The notes: a model not told the origin generated them from the letters alone. 64,000 nucleotides of DNA from an uncultured Armatimonadota bacterium (GCA_903927025.1 CAIYLG010000002.1:212157-276156), one strand, 5' to 3'. Positions 42,887 to 52,054 are shown, counted from the stretch's first letter. Translations and numbers: made by a program.

Positions 42887-45439
42887 CTATCCTGCGCCGA
42901 GCAGGACGGCGTTTAGGAACAGCTTTTCTAGGCCTGGCCACATGACTCGCTCGATGGGGTCTTGGAGGAACAGGATTGCGTGACCGCTACCTACTGGGAC
43001 GTCTTGGAGCCAGACGGTGCCAGCGAGATTCTTCTCGGTGTCGTCCGTGTAGACCCACCCGCTGAGCAGCTTCGTTGCCTTGACATCCGCGTCGAAAGTA
43101 ACGATGCTTCCCCCTTCCTTGCGGTTGAGATAGAAGCTGGAACCCTGAACGGGGACGGCGATTTCGGCTTTGCCGTCAGGCGTGGCTGGGTAACCATAAC
43201 TCAGGAAGCTTCGGCCGTCGAGCTTGGCCCGAAAGAGCGATCCAGGGAGCGACTGGGGCTCTCCCTTTACGGCGGTTAAGTCCACCAAGTTGCTGGCACC
43301 CAGTGCCCAACCGGGCCGACCCAGAGAGACCAGGCTCCCGCCTGCGTTGAGCCACTCTTTCAGCTTGGGGGTAAGAGTGATCCCGGACCGTTCTGGGGCG
43401 ATGATGCATGTGAAGCGCGAAAGGTCCCCGTTCAGTGCGTTCACGGAGATCGGTGTAAACGGCAACTTGTACTGGTGCTCGAGCAGGTACCAAGACGGAC
43501 CCACCTCAGCCAGATCTGCCCCCTTGCCAAAGATCACTGCGATCGCAGGCTTCTTGAGTCCCTGTACGCTTTCCCCTCCTGGGCTGTAGCGGTCCTCATC
43601 CGGGTAGGCCGTGGTGAGGGGAACGAAGGTGACGTGGCGATGTCGGCCAATTTCGGCCAAGTGGTCTCGCAAATCCTCGTCGTTATGACTGGTCAGGAAC
43701 AGGAAAGTCCCCTTTGCGTAGAGGTGACCCGCCAACTTCATTGGCTTACTCGTGACAGAACCGTGGATATCCTGTTCCAAAGCATCGAACGCGGCAAGGA
43801 TATCGTTCTGATCCGTGTACTCAAGGGCATACCCGATGGTGGATTCTTCCACTCGCTGAGAGCCTGCAACGGGTCCTGTGGGGGTATCTTTTGCCTCGAC
43901 TACCGGCGCAGACTCGCACCACCATGCCTTGAGTTCATGGGAGAACGGAAGGCTCCAGCCGGTGAGGTCGTAGAACTCCGCACCCTCCGGGCCGGGGTAC
44001 TTCTCCCCATCCGGTGCGGTCTTCTTCTTTGCCTGCTGAGCCTTTAGGAACTCGGGTTCGAAGTCAGACCCTGGTTCCAGAACGGATTTGGCATAAGGGC
44101 CCTGGGGCTGTGCCATGTCCACGATGAGAGAATTTGTCGGGAACTGAACCGAGCCGCGCTTGGCATCCCAATATCCGGTGGCGTCTGGCTGCGTAAATGA
44201 CTTTGTGTTCCACTTGGCCCTGACCCCGGCAAGGGAGAGCTGATGCTGGAGACGCTGAAGTGGACGCGGGTCTGAAGATGTGAGCACGACACGCTGGAAC
44301 TTGCCGGCGAATTTACCAGCAACCGCATTTTGCTTGAATTCCGCGTAGCTCTTCATCAGGTCCTGGTGATGCTCGGAGGAGGAACGCACCAGCGCGAGTG
44401 CAGAGGTGAAGTGCTTCTCGACACCGTTGCGAAGTGTCACCACCGACCCATCGGAGCGCTGCTTGCTGAGTTCTTTGCCACCATCGGTTTCATGGGTCAT
44501 TCCGATTGCCCCGGTCAGACAGGTGAAGGAGTCGAGGTAGCCAGGATAGTAGAGGTCGAACTGATCCTTGACGTAGTAACTAAATCCGTGACCGTCGAAC
44601 GCCTTTCCAGTCGCACGGCCAAAAACATCGGTCCAGTGGTTCAGGCGCTTTCGATCCACATTTACGTTGACCGACATAGGGTTGGGCGGAAAGAAGTAGG
44701 ACTCGACCTGACCATGCTGGTCGGCGTAGACCTGTGGGTTCCATTTAAGGAGTTCGGCGACTTCTGCACGCGTCTCTTCCTGCGACATCGAGACTCGGTC
44801 TCGATTCATGTCGAACCGGTAGTGATTCAGGCGACCGTAGATTGAGCCAGGTTCGCCGGTCTCGTAGGCTTCTGAATCGCTGGATCCCGTCGCTACGGAG
44901 TCGTACCAAACCGCAAACCGCTCGTGCCCATCCGGGTTGTAGACCGGGTTCACGATCACCACGACATCCTTCAATGCCGCTGCCACTGAACCGCCTCGCG
45001 CGGCAGCGAGGTTGTACAGCAAGTACATTCCGGACTCGAATGAGGCAGGCTCATTGCCATGAATGCATTCGTTGATCCAGACAATGGGAGGGGTGGAATC
45101 CACAACGGAAGCCGGTGCTTTACCCTCCGCAATTTGCTCGTGGGCAAGGCGAATCGCGTCTAGGCGCTTGATGTTCTCGGGGCTTGAAACAGCGAAGATT
45201 CGGAGGGGCCGTCCTTCCGCAGTGCTGCCGTACTGAAACATGCGAACGCGGTCTTTCGCCTTCTCGGCAATTCCCAGCACCACCCGCTCCTGGTCGCGGA
45301 AGTTGGTGATTTTCGCACCCGGCGCATATCCGAGAATGCTCTCTGGCTTTGGGACACCACCGTCGTAGGGGCCATCTGCATAGAAATCGAACGTTCGGGG
45401 ACCCAGGGTGGCAGTAGCAGCCAGCAACGCGAAAAGCAT
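42887..45439 (-). CDS. Large secreted M14-family zinc carboxypeptidase
   Basis: Metallocarboxypeptidase-like protein of 850 residues. Zinc ligands His127 and Glu130 are in CIHGNEPAS, and the third His is in VYADQHGQVESYF. A short hydrophobic N-terminus (MLFALLAATATLG) acts as signal. About 450 extra C-terminal residues follow the peptidase domain, including a ThuA/glutamine-amidotransferase-like stretch (PAIAVIFGKGADLAEVGPSWYLLEHQ, CIIAPERSGITLTPKLKEWLNAGGSLVSLG) before a beta-rich end. TACAAT lies 6 bases upstream of the ATG. Confidence 0.9.
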   Translation of the reverse strand: MLFALLAATATLGPRTFDFYADGPYDGGVPKPESILGYAPGAKITNFRDQERVVLGIAEKAKDRVRMFQYGSTAEGRPLRIFAVSSPENIKRLDAIRLAHEQIAEGKAPASVVDSTPPIVWINECIHGNEPASFESGMYLLYNLAAARGGSVAAALKDVVVIVNPVYNPDGHERFAVWYDSVATGSSDSEAYETGEPGSIYGRLNHYRFDMNRDRVSMSQEETRAEVAELLKWNPQVYADQHGQVESYFFPPNPMSVNVNVDRKRLNHWTDVFGRATGKAFDGHGFSYYVKDQFDLYYPGYLDSFTCLTGAIGMTHETDGGKELSKQRSDGSVVTLRNGVEKHFTSALALVRSSSEHHQDLMKSYAEFKQNAVAGKFAGKFQRVVLTSSDPRPLQRLQHQLSLAGVRAKWNTKSFTQPDATGYWDAKRGSVQFPTNSLIVDMAQPQGPYAKSVLEPGSDFEPEFLKAQQAKKKTAPDGEKYPGPEGAEFYDLTGWSLPFSHELKAWWCESAPVVEAKDTPTGPVAGSQRVEESTIGYALEYTDQNDILAAFDALEQDIHGSVTSKPMKLAGHLYAKGTFLFLTSHNDEDLRDHLAEIGRHRHVTFVPLTTAYPDEDRYSPGGESVQGLKKPAIAVIFGKGADLAEVGPSWYLLEHQYKLPFTPISVNALNGDLSRFTCIIAPERSGITLTPKLKEWLNAGGSLVSLGRPGWALGASNLVDLTAVKGEPQSLPGSLFRAKLDGRSFLSYGYPATPDGKAEIAVPVQGSSFYLNRKEGGSIVTFDADVKATKLLSGWVYTDDTEKNLAGTVWLQDVPVGSGHAILFLQDPIERVMWPGLEKLFLNAVLLGAG

Positions 45440-45445
45440 TCGGCC

Positions 45446-45451
45446 ATTGTA
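45446..45451 (-). promoter_or_regulatory. -10 box of M14 peptidase gene
   Basis: TACAAT on the minus strand, 6 bases before the ATG; leaderless message expected. Confidence 0.5.
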
Positions 45452-45497
45452 CAGGAGCCGAGCTGCTACCTTGGGACCTGCGCCGGTTAGAAACTAG

Positions 45498-45941
45498 CTA
45501 GATGCTTTCGCAGCGCTGGGCGAACGCCTCGTTGATGTTTTCGAGGTTCTTCACTACGATGGTGTGGATCACCTTTTTCACCAGCGGGCCAAGCGTTGGC
45601 ACGTTGTATTCGTACTCAAGATACTGGTCGAATCGGGTGCCGCCGTTCTCTTCCTTGAAAGTCCAACTTCCCTCAAGCTTGTCGTAGTCACCCTTGAGCT
45701 GTTTGAACTTGCTGGAATGGGTCGCATCGTCCCAGATTTCTTCCTGACGCCATCGAACCTTAAGAAGGAAGCTTGGGACGATGCCCACCCAATCCGCCAC
45801 GAATCGGTTCCCGTCTCGCTCGATGGGCGTGAGCGACTGAACATCCTTCATGTATTCGGGATATTTCTCGCTGTCCTTGGCGATTTCGTAGACTTTCTCC
45901 AATGGAGCGTTGAACCAGGCAGTTGTTTGAACGGTAGGCAT
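45498..45941 (-). CDS. SRPBCC-fold protein (RatA/CoxG-like)
   Basis: START/Bet v1-like hydrophobic-pocket protein. The opening VQTTAWFNAPLEKVYEIAKDSEKYPEYMKDVQSL is the polyketide-cyclase/dehydrase pattern, and FDQYLEYEYNVPTLGPLVKKVI closes the helix-grip fold. Homologs include RatA/Coq10-type lipid binders and many of unknown ligand. No quinone or polyketide gene is near. Confidence 0.85.
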   Translation of the reverse strand: MPTVQTTAWFNAPLEKVYEIAKDSEKYPEYMKDVQSLTPIERDGNRFVADWVGIVPSFLLKVRWRQEEIWDDATHSSKFKQLKGDYDKLEGSWTFKEENGGTRFDQYLEYEYNVPTLGPLVKKVIHTIVVKNLENINEAFAQRCESI

Positions 45942-46072
45942 CTCGGTTGAGTCAAAATCGGAAGGCTGGGAGAAGTCTACCTGCGTGCTCTTTTGGGACC
46001 CGAGCAGTCGACACCCTGGCGTTGAGCGTGATTTTGCAGAAACCTGACCTCATCGAAAATGTACCGGACACC

Positions 46073-47071
46073 ATGCAGGCGCTGATTCTTGAAGCGCCGG
46101 GCAACCTCCGGCTTGGAACCGTCCCCATTCCTGCGCTGCTGGAGGGTGAAGTCCTAGTTAAGGTCATGGCTGCCACCACATGCGGCACCGACCTCAAGGC
46201 TTACGTTCGGGGCCATCCCAAGTTTCCAATGCCAGGTCCTCTTGGCCATGAGTACAGCGGGATCGTTGCAGCGGCAGGTGCCAATGCGCCTTTCAAAGTG
46301 GGAGAAGCAGTCATGGGGGTGCACTCTGCTCCATGCCAGGCTTGCTACTGGTGCCTACGAGACCAGGAGAATCTTTGCGAATCGATTATGGAGACGATGG
46401 TGTTGGGCAGCTACGCCGAATACCTTCGGGTACCCGCACGCATCGCTCGCCTCAATGTGTTCCCAAAGCCAGATTCCATTCCTTTTGAAATAGCGAGCCT
46501 TCTCGAGCCGTTTGCCTGTGTCGCTCAGGGGATTTCTCTTTTGCCATTGCGCCCCGATTCCAGCGTGCTCGTGATCGGGCCGGGAGCAATCGGCTTGATG
46601 TTCGCGGCGGGACTCAAAGCATCGGGCGTCCACGATGTCACGTTGGCTGGCCGACATGAGAGCCGACTTGCAATTGGCGAGCAGCTTGGTGCCAAGACGT
46701 GCAAGATTGCTGACATCCCAACCGGTGAAGCACACCGATTTGACATCGTTGTGGAATGCACCGGACAGGTGGAAGTTTGGGAGAAGTCGGTCGACTACGC
46801 CCGCAAGGGTGGCACCGTGATGCTGTTCGGCGGCTGTGCGGCAGGGACCCGAGCCAGCTTTGATACCAAACACCTTCACTATGACCAAATCAGCTTGATC
46901 AGTCCCTTTCACTTCGGCACCAAGGCCGTCCGAATGGCGAGAGGGTGGATATTGGGCGGCACCATCGACCTCAGCGCCCTCATCAGTGGCGAACGATCGC
47001 TGGCAGAGGGACCGGAAGTGTTTGAAGACCTCCGCGCCGGGAAGGGCGTGAAGTACGTGTTTCGACCATGA
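46073..47071 (+). CDS. Zinc-dependent medium-chain dehydrogenase, copy 1
   Basis: NAD(P)-dependent alcohol/polyol dehydrogenase (MDR family). The catalytic zinc site is in TTCGTDLKAY and GHEYSG; the structural zinc cysteines are in CQACYWCLRDQENLC. The Rossmann motif is GPGAIGLM. Closest in pattern to L-threonine, sorbitol and galactitol dehydrogenases. ATG 46073 gives the normal N-terminus; the track start at 45947 lies almost on the divergent SRPBCC start. Overlaps copy 2 by ATGA. Confidence 0.9.
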   Translation: MQALILEAPGNLRLGTVPIPALLEGEVLVKVMAATTCGTDLKAYVRGHPKFPMPGPLGHEYSGIVAAAGANAPFKVGEAVMGVHSAPCQACYWCLRDQENLCESIMETMVLGSYAEYLRVPARIARLNVFPKPDSIPFEIASLLEPFACVAQGISLLPLRPDSSVLVIGPGAIGLMFAAGLKASGVHDVTLAGRHESRLAIGEQLGAKTCKIADIPTGEAHRFDIVVECTGQVEVWEKSVDYARKGGTVMLFGGCAAGTRASFDTKHLHYDQISLISPFHFGTKAVRMARGWILGGTIDLSALISGERSLAEGPEVFEDLRAGKGVKYVFRP

Positions 47072-48027
47072 AGCTGGCGCGATATATCGGAAACGGGAGG
47101 ATTGAGATCGCCGAGGAGGCAGTTCCTTCGCTTCCTACTGGTGGACTGCTCATTCAGACGGAGGCAAGTGGACTCTGTTCGGGAGAGCTGATGCCCTGGT
47201 ACATGGATCAAAAGATCCCGCATGTGCTGGGACATGAAGTCGCCGGCATCGTGATCGAAAGTGAGGATGGTCGATTTCCAGTTGGCTCAAGAGTCTTCCC
47301 TCATCACCACGCACCCTGCCTTCAATGCGAGCTTTGCGCTCAGGGGCTGTATGTCCACTGTCCCCAGTGGCGAAAGACCAAGCTGAATCCTGGCGCCATG
47401 GCGGAGTTCTTTGCCGTCTCCGCTGAAAACCTGAACGACACCCTGCTCGTGGATGATATGCGTCCGGTGGACGCTGCGCTCATTGAGCCGTTGGCCTGCG
47501 TGATGAAGTCGCTTCGGATGAGCGAGGATGGCCGCGAAGGCCGATCGACTGCGGTCATCGGGCTCGGCGTGATGGGCTTGATGCACGCGCTCGCTCTGGG
47601 TGAGGGATGTATCGGCTACGACCTGAATGTGGGACGCGTCGCTTGGGCGAATCAGGTTGGAGCCAACGCCCGAACTCCATCCGACTCGGTGCCAGCAGAT
47701 GCGATCTACGTTTGCCCAGGGTCACAGGCAGCATTCGATTTTGCAGTCAGCCTCGCCAAACCTGGAGCGACGATCGTGATGTTCGCACCTTTGGGCCCCG
47801 GACAGGAATTAAAAGTGCCGCAAAGCGTGTACTTCAAGGACATTCGAATCGTGCAGTCATACTCATGTGGTCCGAACGACACTCTTGCCGCCGCCACGGC
47901 GCTGAGGGCTGGGGTGTTTAAGGCGGAGCAGGTGGTAAGCAACTTCATAGCTATTGAAGAGCTGCCTGCGGCGTATGAAGAGATGAAACACGGAAGGATC
48001 CTCAAGCCGATGGTACAGTTTCCGTAA
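47068..48027 (+). CDS. Zinc-dependent medium-chain dehydrogenase, copy 2
   Basis: Second MDR dehydrogenase coupled to copy 1. The catalytic site is degenerate relative to copy 1 (SGLCSGELMPW, then GHEVAGI), but structural-zinc cysteines remain (CLQCELCAQGLYVHC). The cofactor loop is GLGVMGLMHALALGEG. At 319 residues it is about 20-30 short of the usual length. Tandem MDR pairs of this kind may act in sequence or as a heteromer on a sugar or polyol; substrate unknown. Confidence 0.87.
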   Translation: MKLARYIGNGRIEIAEEAVPSLPTGGLLIQTEASGLCSGELMPWYMDQKIPHVLGHEVAGIVIESEDGRFPVGSRVFPHHHAPCLQCELCAQGLYVHCPQWRKTKLNPGAMAEFFAVSAENLNDTLLVDDMRPVDAALIEPLACVMKSLRMSEDGREGRSTAVIGLGVMGLMHALALGEGCIGYDLNVGRVAWANQVGANARTPSDSVPADAIYVCPGSQAAFDFAVSLAKPGATIVMFAPLGPGQELKVPQSVYFKDIRIVQSYSCGPNDTLAAATALRAGVFKAEQVVSNFIAIEELPAAYEEMKHGRILKPMVQFP

Positions 48028-48045
48028 CGAGCGACTTACAACTCC

Positions 48046-49227
48046 ATGATTCTTGCCGCAGCAGCCGCCCTGTTCTGTCTTTCATCCACTCCAACCATGG
48101 AGCGGATTGAGGAGCGTGCGTGGCAGGACCAAACAACGCGCGCCGAGGAATTACATCAGGACGACCTGAAAGCGGACGTCGATGTTGGGGCCAAGTACGC
48201 GGTTGAGGTGGAAAAGCACTGCAAGATGAGCGCCGACCAGGAGATGGTCAAGCGCGTGCAGAAGATCGGTGCCGAGATGGCCGAGATCGCGAACCAGACT
48301 GCCTCAGTCGCAACCTGGGGGGACAAGCGCTTCAACACGTTCAACTACACGTTCAAGGTGATTGAAGACTCCGAACCGAACGCCTTTTCGCTTCCTGGTG
48401 GCTACATCTATGTACAGAGCGGCCTGATGAAGCTGGTCGAAAGTGATGATGAGCTTGCCGGCGTTCTTGCCCACGAGATTTCACACGCCAAATTTCGCCA
48501 CGTGGCCACCCTCCAGCGCGAGAGCAGCAAAATCACGCTGATTCAGCTGCCAATCATCCTCGCGGCGATTCTTTCTGGCTCCCCCAATGCGGGTGTCGCC
48601 GTGGAAGGATCGAGCCTTGCGGGAACCGCCCTGATGAACGGCTGGACCGTACAGGCTGAGCAGGCTGCCGACTATGGCGGCATCCAGCTGATGGTGAAAA
48701 GCAAGTACAACGCCACTGGAATGCTCACTTTGATGGAGCATTTAGGCGTGTTGGAACAGAGCCAGCCGCAGTACTACAGCAACCTCGGCATCTTCCGAAC
48801 CCACCCACCCAGCAAAGAGCGGGCGGATTCGATGATCAAGGACCTGAAGCAGTACGGCATTCCGGTTGAGAGAAGCAAGGTCTCCACCAGCTTCCGAGTC
48901 ATCGTGAAGCCGGATGACAAAATTCCTGGCGCCGTCGTTCTCACCTTTGCTGGCAAGAATTTGTTTGCTCTCGCCGGGAACGATGCGCTTACACGAGCTG
49001 ACGAAGTCGCCGGACGCCTGAACCACTTTTTGGACACGACGCCAAGCGGCTATGAGGTGGTCCCAACTGCGGACGGAGTGATCGGCGGCAGAAACGTCCT
49101 CCTCGCGTTCGCCCCAGAGGATGCCACCGCTCAAAGCAAAACGATTCCCCAGTTGGTAAAGGAATCCGTCACCAACATCCGCAGCGCACTCTACACGGTT
49201 GCGGTTCGCATCTGGACGACGCACTAG
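48046..49227 (+). CDS. Secreted M48-family metallopeptidase
   Basis: Periplasmic zinc protease of the BepA/LoiP/HtpX-related M48 group, which acts on outer-membrane proteins. A short signal sequence (MILAAAAALFCLSS) precedes the domain. Zinc ligands: HEISH at 143-147 and the third Glu in QAEQAADYGG. AFSLPGGYIYVQSGLM is the characteristic strand ahead of HExxH. A C-terminal ~120-residue region after the peptidase has no TPRs, unlike BepA. Starts 18 bases after copy 2 of the dehydrogenases. Confidence 0.92.
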   Translation: MILAAAAALFCLSSTPTMERIEERAWQDQTTRAEELHQDDLKADVDVGAKYAVEVEKHCKMSADQEMVKRVQKIGAEMAEIANQTASVATWGDKRFNTFNYTFKVIEDSEPNAFSLPGGYIYVQSGLMKLVESDDELAGVLAHEISHAKFRHVATLQRESSKITLIQLPIILAAILSGSPNAGVAVEGSSLAGTALMNGWTVQAEQAADYGGIQLMVKSKYNATGMLTLMEHLGVLEQSQPQYYSNLGIFRTHPPSKERADSMIKDLKQYGIPVERSKVSTSFRVIVKPDDKIPGAVVLTFAGKNLFALAGNDALTRADEVAGRLNHFLDTTPSGYEVVPTADGVIGGRNVLLAFAPEDATAQSKTIPQLVKESVTNIRSALYTVAVRIWTTH

Positions 49228-49301
49228 GGACACGGATCAATCCGCTTTTTATACGCCCAGTCGTTTTTGCAATATCCGCACTTGTATGCAAATATGCGTT
49301 T

Positions 49302-49538
49302 ATGCGCACCTCCCTTGATCTGCCCGACGATTTACTTAGCGAAGCGAAAATTGCGGCTATCCACAGAGGTGTGACCCTTAGGGAACTAGTCACTGTCGCA
49401 TTAGAACACGAGCTGAGCCGGGCTCCTACCCCGCTCCCGGTGCCCCGTCGACTTGAATTTCCACTCATCCGATCAGGCGTGCCCGGAAGCCTCCAGATCA
49501 CGTCTGAGGACGTGCGCAGAGTCGAAGCAAGGATATGA
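49302..49538 (+). CDS. Orphan VapB-like antitoxin
   Basis: Small (78 aa) DNA-binding antitoxin of ribbon-helix-helix type: MRTSLDLPDDLLSEAKIAAIHRGVTLRELVTVALEHEL. The C-terminal part (RLEFPLIRSGVPGSLQITSEDVRR) is where a VapC toxin would bind. The stop overlaps an ATG (ATGA) in the classic toxin-start position, but that frame stops after five codons (M-T-A-G-A), and no PIN-domain ORF follows. The toxin gene is lost here. Confidence 0.78.
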   Translation: MRTSLDLPDDLLSEAKIAAIHRGVTLRELVTVALEHELSRAPTPLPVPRRLEFPLIRSGVPGSLQITSEDVRRVEARI

Positions 49539-49600
49539 CTGCAGGCGCCTAGCCGAGCCGCGATGTCGCCCTGCGCTTCCTCCATAATCGCTTCATCACG

Positions 49601-50029
49601 ATGATCAGGATACAGCGGTCCGTCATTCGCTCAACGGTCTTTGCCTATGCCATTGCGCTTTGGCTGCCCTCATATTCTTTTTCGATTGAGGCCCGCCAGT
49701 TTGACATTAACCAAATTGGATTTCAATCGCTGTTTGCCCCAGATATGGTGATCTCAAGGTGGGCGAATTATCTGTACTTCGCCCTCTTGGCGATGTCGAT
49801 TCGAGATACGGTGCCCCAATCGACGCGACTTGGACTGAGTTCAATTCTGCTGGCTCTTCTCGTCGCAGTTGGATATCTCCACCTATTCGGCGAATTGCCT
49901 CCTGGAGCAAAAATGCATATCGGACCCGGTGCGTTCTTATGGTTTGGAGCCCTGATGGTGGCGGCTATTACAAACATCCCTCTCAAACTTCGTCAAGGAA
50001 GTGCCGCTCATTCGACGTCCGACTTGTGA
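49601..50029 (+). CDS. Small polytopic membrane protein
   Basis: Not recognised. 142 residues with four likely membrane helices (about 10-28, 52-66, 78-94 and 109-124). No signal motif. A charged C-terminal tail (KLRQGSAAHSTSDL). It lies in an accessory stretch of small unrelated membrane proteins. Confidence 0.6.
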   Translation: MIRIQRSVIRSTVFAYAIALWLPSYSFSIEARQFDINQIGFQSLFAPDMVISRWANYLYFALLAMSIRDTVPQSTRLGLSSILLALLVAVGYLHLFGELPPGAKMHIGPGAFLWFGALMVAAITNIPLKLRQGSAAHSTSDL

Positions 50030-50110
50030 CGGATTGCTTACGAGATGTTGGCACGGCATTCCATTTGCTGATACAGTGGCGTTTAAGGACGGCTAAAGGG
50101 GTTGAAGTCT

Positions 50111-50602
50111 ATGGGTAAGCAAGTTCGCTCGTTAGTCCAGCGCGAGTTGGAGACTCCTACTATTTGGGGCTCCCTTCTCGTTGGAGTCATCACCACGCTG
50201 ATTTCGCTCGCCGTGGTAGACGGGATATTCTCGTTGGCGATTCATGAGAGCTTTTCGATTCTCGACAGCCGGTCCGTGCCACATTTCAAATCTCCGAGTC
50301 ACTTCTTGAACTTCGATGTCATCAACTTTTTGGTCGCAGTGACTGCGGTCGGCACCAGGAAGTGGATTTTGCCGCTGTTGGGGGGACTGTTTGGATGTGC
50401 GGTCATTCTGCCGATGTATGCAACCACAGGGTCCATCACAGAGTTCATGCCACTGGAACACGTGATTCACCTTCACATGGAACTCCTCGTGGTCGCGGTT
50501 GTGCTGAACGTAATCCTTGCCGCGATCTGGATTCGCGAATCCAAGGGGATTCGCGCTAGCGGCAAGTCCATTCAACAGTTGGCCCCCACCACTGGGCCTT
50601 GA
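50111..50602 (+). CDS. Small polytopic membrane protein
   Basis: Not recognised. From ATG 50111 (MGKQVRSL; AAGGGG 9 bases upstream) it has about four membrane segments, with DVINFLVAVTAVG, RKWILPLLGGLFGCAVILPMYATTG and LHMELLVVAVVLNVILAAIWI. A His-containing periplasmic loop (LEHVIHLHME) sits before the last helix. The track start at 50102 is a TTG and less likely. Confidence 0.65.
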   Translation: MGKQVRSLVQRELETPTIWGSLLVGVITTLISLAVVDGIFSLAIHESFSILDSRSVPHFKSPSHFLNFDVINFLVAVTAVGTRKWILPLLGGLFGCAVILPMYATTGSITEFMPLEHVIHLHMELLVVAVVLNVILAAIWIRESKGIRASGKSIQQLAPTTGP

Positions 50603-50617
50603 GTTTGCTTACCGCGC

Positions 50618-51358
50618 TTAGGGCTTGTTGGGTTCGCTAAGTGTCGAAACCCATTCGGTATTGAGCTCTTCAAGCGTCTTGCCGGTCAGCTTCTTCCAAA
50701 TCCCGGGTGTGTACGACCCGTCGTACATCGCCTCATTCAGCTTCTTCACCAGATTCCTGTCGTACTTTCCAACGGTCCAAAAGAGGAAGGCTCCAGTCGT
50801 TTGGTAGCTGCCGGTTGCCTTCGGGTTCCGCTTCAGTTGAGGATGAGGACGCTTCGCTTTGGGCTCGAAGTTGAACCAGCGGACGTAGTCGGCAATCCCT
50901 TCCGTCAGCCAGCCAGTGTCATATCCAGTGTCCTTTGAATACGCCTGAACCACGTGGGCAAGTTCATGAACGATGACGCCCGGGATGTCGTTGGGGCGCT
51001 TGAGAGCGTAGTCGTTGGCCACTTCCATGTGGTCGCCACCAGTTGCGGCGACACCTTTATAGGCATAGGTGAAGCTGATGGTTACTTTCTCGGCTTGGGG
51101 ATGTTTTCCTGCGCCGAGCAGGGAGATGATTCTGGAGTAGTACCGACTTCCCGTTTTCACTGCATTGTCTGATATCGCCTGAAGAGCCTTTACCTGGTCA
51201 GCATCAGGCTTTCCTCCCGACACGTCAACGCTGCTGACGATCAGCGTACGCTTGGCAACACTTCCGGACGTTCCGTTTGCAAACCCGACTGATGTTGCCG
51301 TCACCAGAAGAAAAGCTGGCAAACCAAGGTGCCACACAGGTGATTGAAGACATCCCAT
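50618..51358 (-). CDS. Basic secretory protein-family metallopeptidase
   Basis: Secreted zinc-peptidase-like protein of the basic secretory protein (BSP) family, best known from plants and found in scattered bacteria. The signal peptide (about 1-28) precedes the domain. The HExxH zinc motif and its context are GVIVHELAHVVQAYS, followed by the family signature GWLTEGIADYVRW. C-terminal EAMYDGSYTPGIWKKLTGKTLEELNTEW also fits. Stands alone; probably degrades or remodels external polymer or protein. Confidence 0.88.
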   Translation of the reverse strand: MGCLQSPVWHLGLPAFLLVTATSVGFANGTSGSVAKRTLIVSSVDVSGGKPDADQVKALQAISDNAVKTGSRYYSRIISLLGAGKHPQAEKVTISFTYAYKGVAATGGDHMEVANDYALKRPNDIPGVIVHELAHVVQAYSKDTGYDTGWLTEGIADYVRWFNFEPKAKRPHPQLKRNPKATGSYQTTGAFLFWTVGKYDRNLVKKLNEAMYDGSYTPGIWKKLTGKTLEELNTEWVSTLSEPNKP

Positions 51359-51580
51359 AACCGTGGATATACCTGCGTTTTAGCTCGGGCTAAGGGACCT
51401 GCGAAGAATCTCAGGTGGACTCCGTTAGATCTGAGGCTATGGCGATGATGAATTCACGACATGTTTCGGGAATCTGACAGGGTCTTGTTCGGCAGTTCTG
51501 GCTCGACTCACTGTCCCTGCTCATGTTGATTAGCAAGTTCTCCGGCCGACTTATTGGAAGAAAGCGGCAACTCGACGTGT

Positions 51581-51586
51581 TACAAT
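51581..51586 (+). promoter_or_regulatory. -10 box of small membrane protein gene
   Basis: TACAAT 12 bases upstream of the ATG at 51599, favouring that start over the track's 51554. Confidence 0.4.
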
Positions 51587-51598
51587 TGCAGCATCGGT

Positions 51599-52054
51599 AT
51601 GCCTGAAGCTCAGCAAGACATTTGGCATCGTGAGATCCCTCGGACATCATGGACGCGTGGCGTTGGCCTCTGGCTCATGTTCAGCTTCTTAGTCGCAGGC
51701 GGCTTTGCCGATTGTGTGATTTCATTTGTGGGTTTCATTCGAGGTTGGTTTGCAAGCTCGGCCAAATGGATGGGTGTCGGACCTTGGTTTCAATTCGTGT
51801 TGACGGTCCAGAATGCGTTGGTCGGGGGTGTCGCCGTTATTTGTGCCTTGTATTGGCTTCGAAACCGCGAGAAGGTGATGGTTTTGGCAAGTGGATTATG
51901 GCTCGCCGGATTAGGCAGCTTCATTGGCCCATCACATGCCCCCACCGATACGTCGGTGGGAGCCACCTTTTGGGCTCGGTATGCCCTTTCCCTGTTGATG
52001 ATCGTTCTCTGCGGTACCGCCCTGAACTTGGAATACCGAAAGCGAAGACAATAA
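51599..52054 (+). CDS. Four-helix membrane protein
   Basis: Not recognised. From ATG 51599 (MPEAQQDIWH) 151 residues with about four membrane helices (LWLMFSFLVAGGFADCVISFVGFI, FQFVLTVQNALVGGVAVICALYWL, VMVLASGLWLAGLGSFIG and ARYALSLLMIVLC). A basic C-terminal end (YRKRRQ). Positive residues favour both termini inside. Confidence 0.6.
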   Translation: MPEAQQDIWHREIPRTSWTRGVGLWLMFSFLVAGGFADCVISFVGFIRGWFASSAKWMGVGPWFQFVLTVQNALVGGVAVICALYWLRNREKVMVLASGLWLAGLGSFIGPSHAPTDTSVGATFWARYALSLLMIVLCGTALNLEYRKRRQ

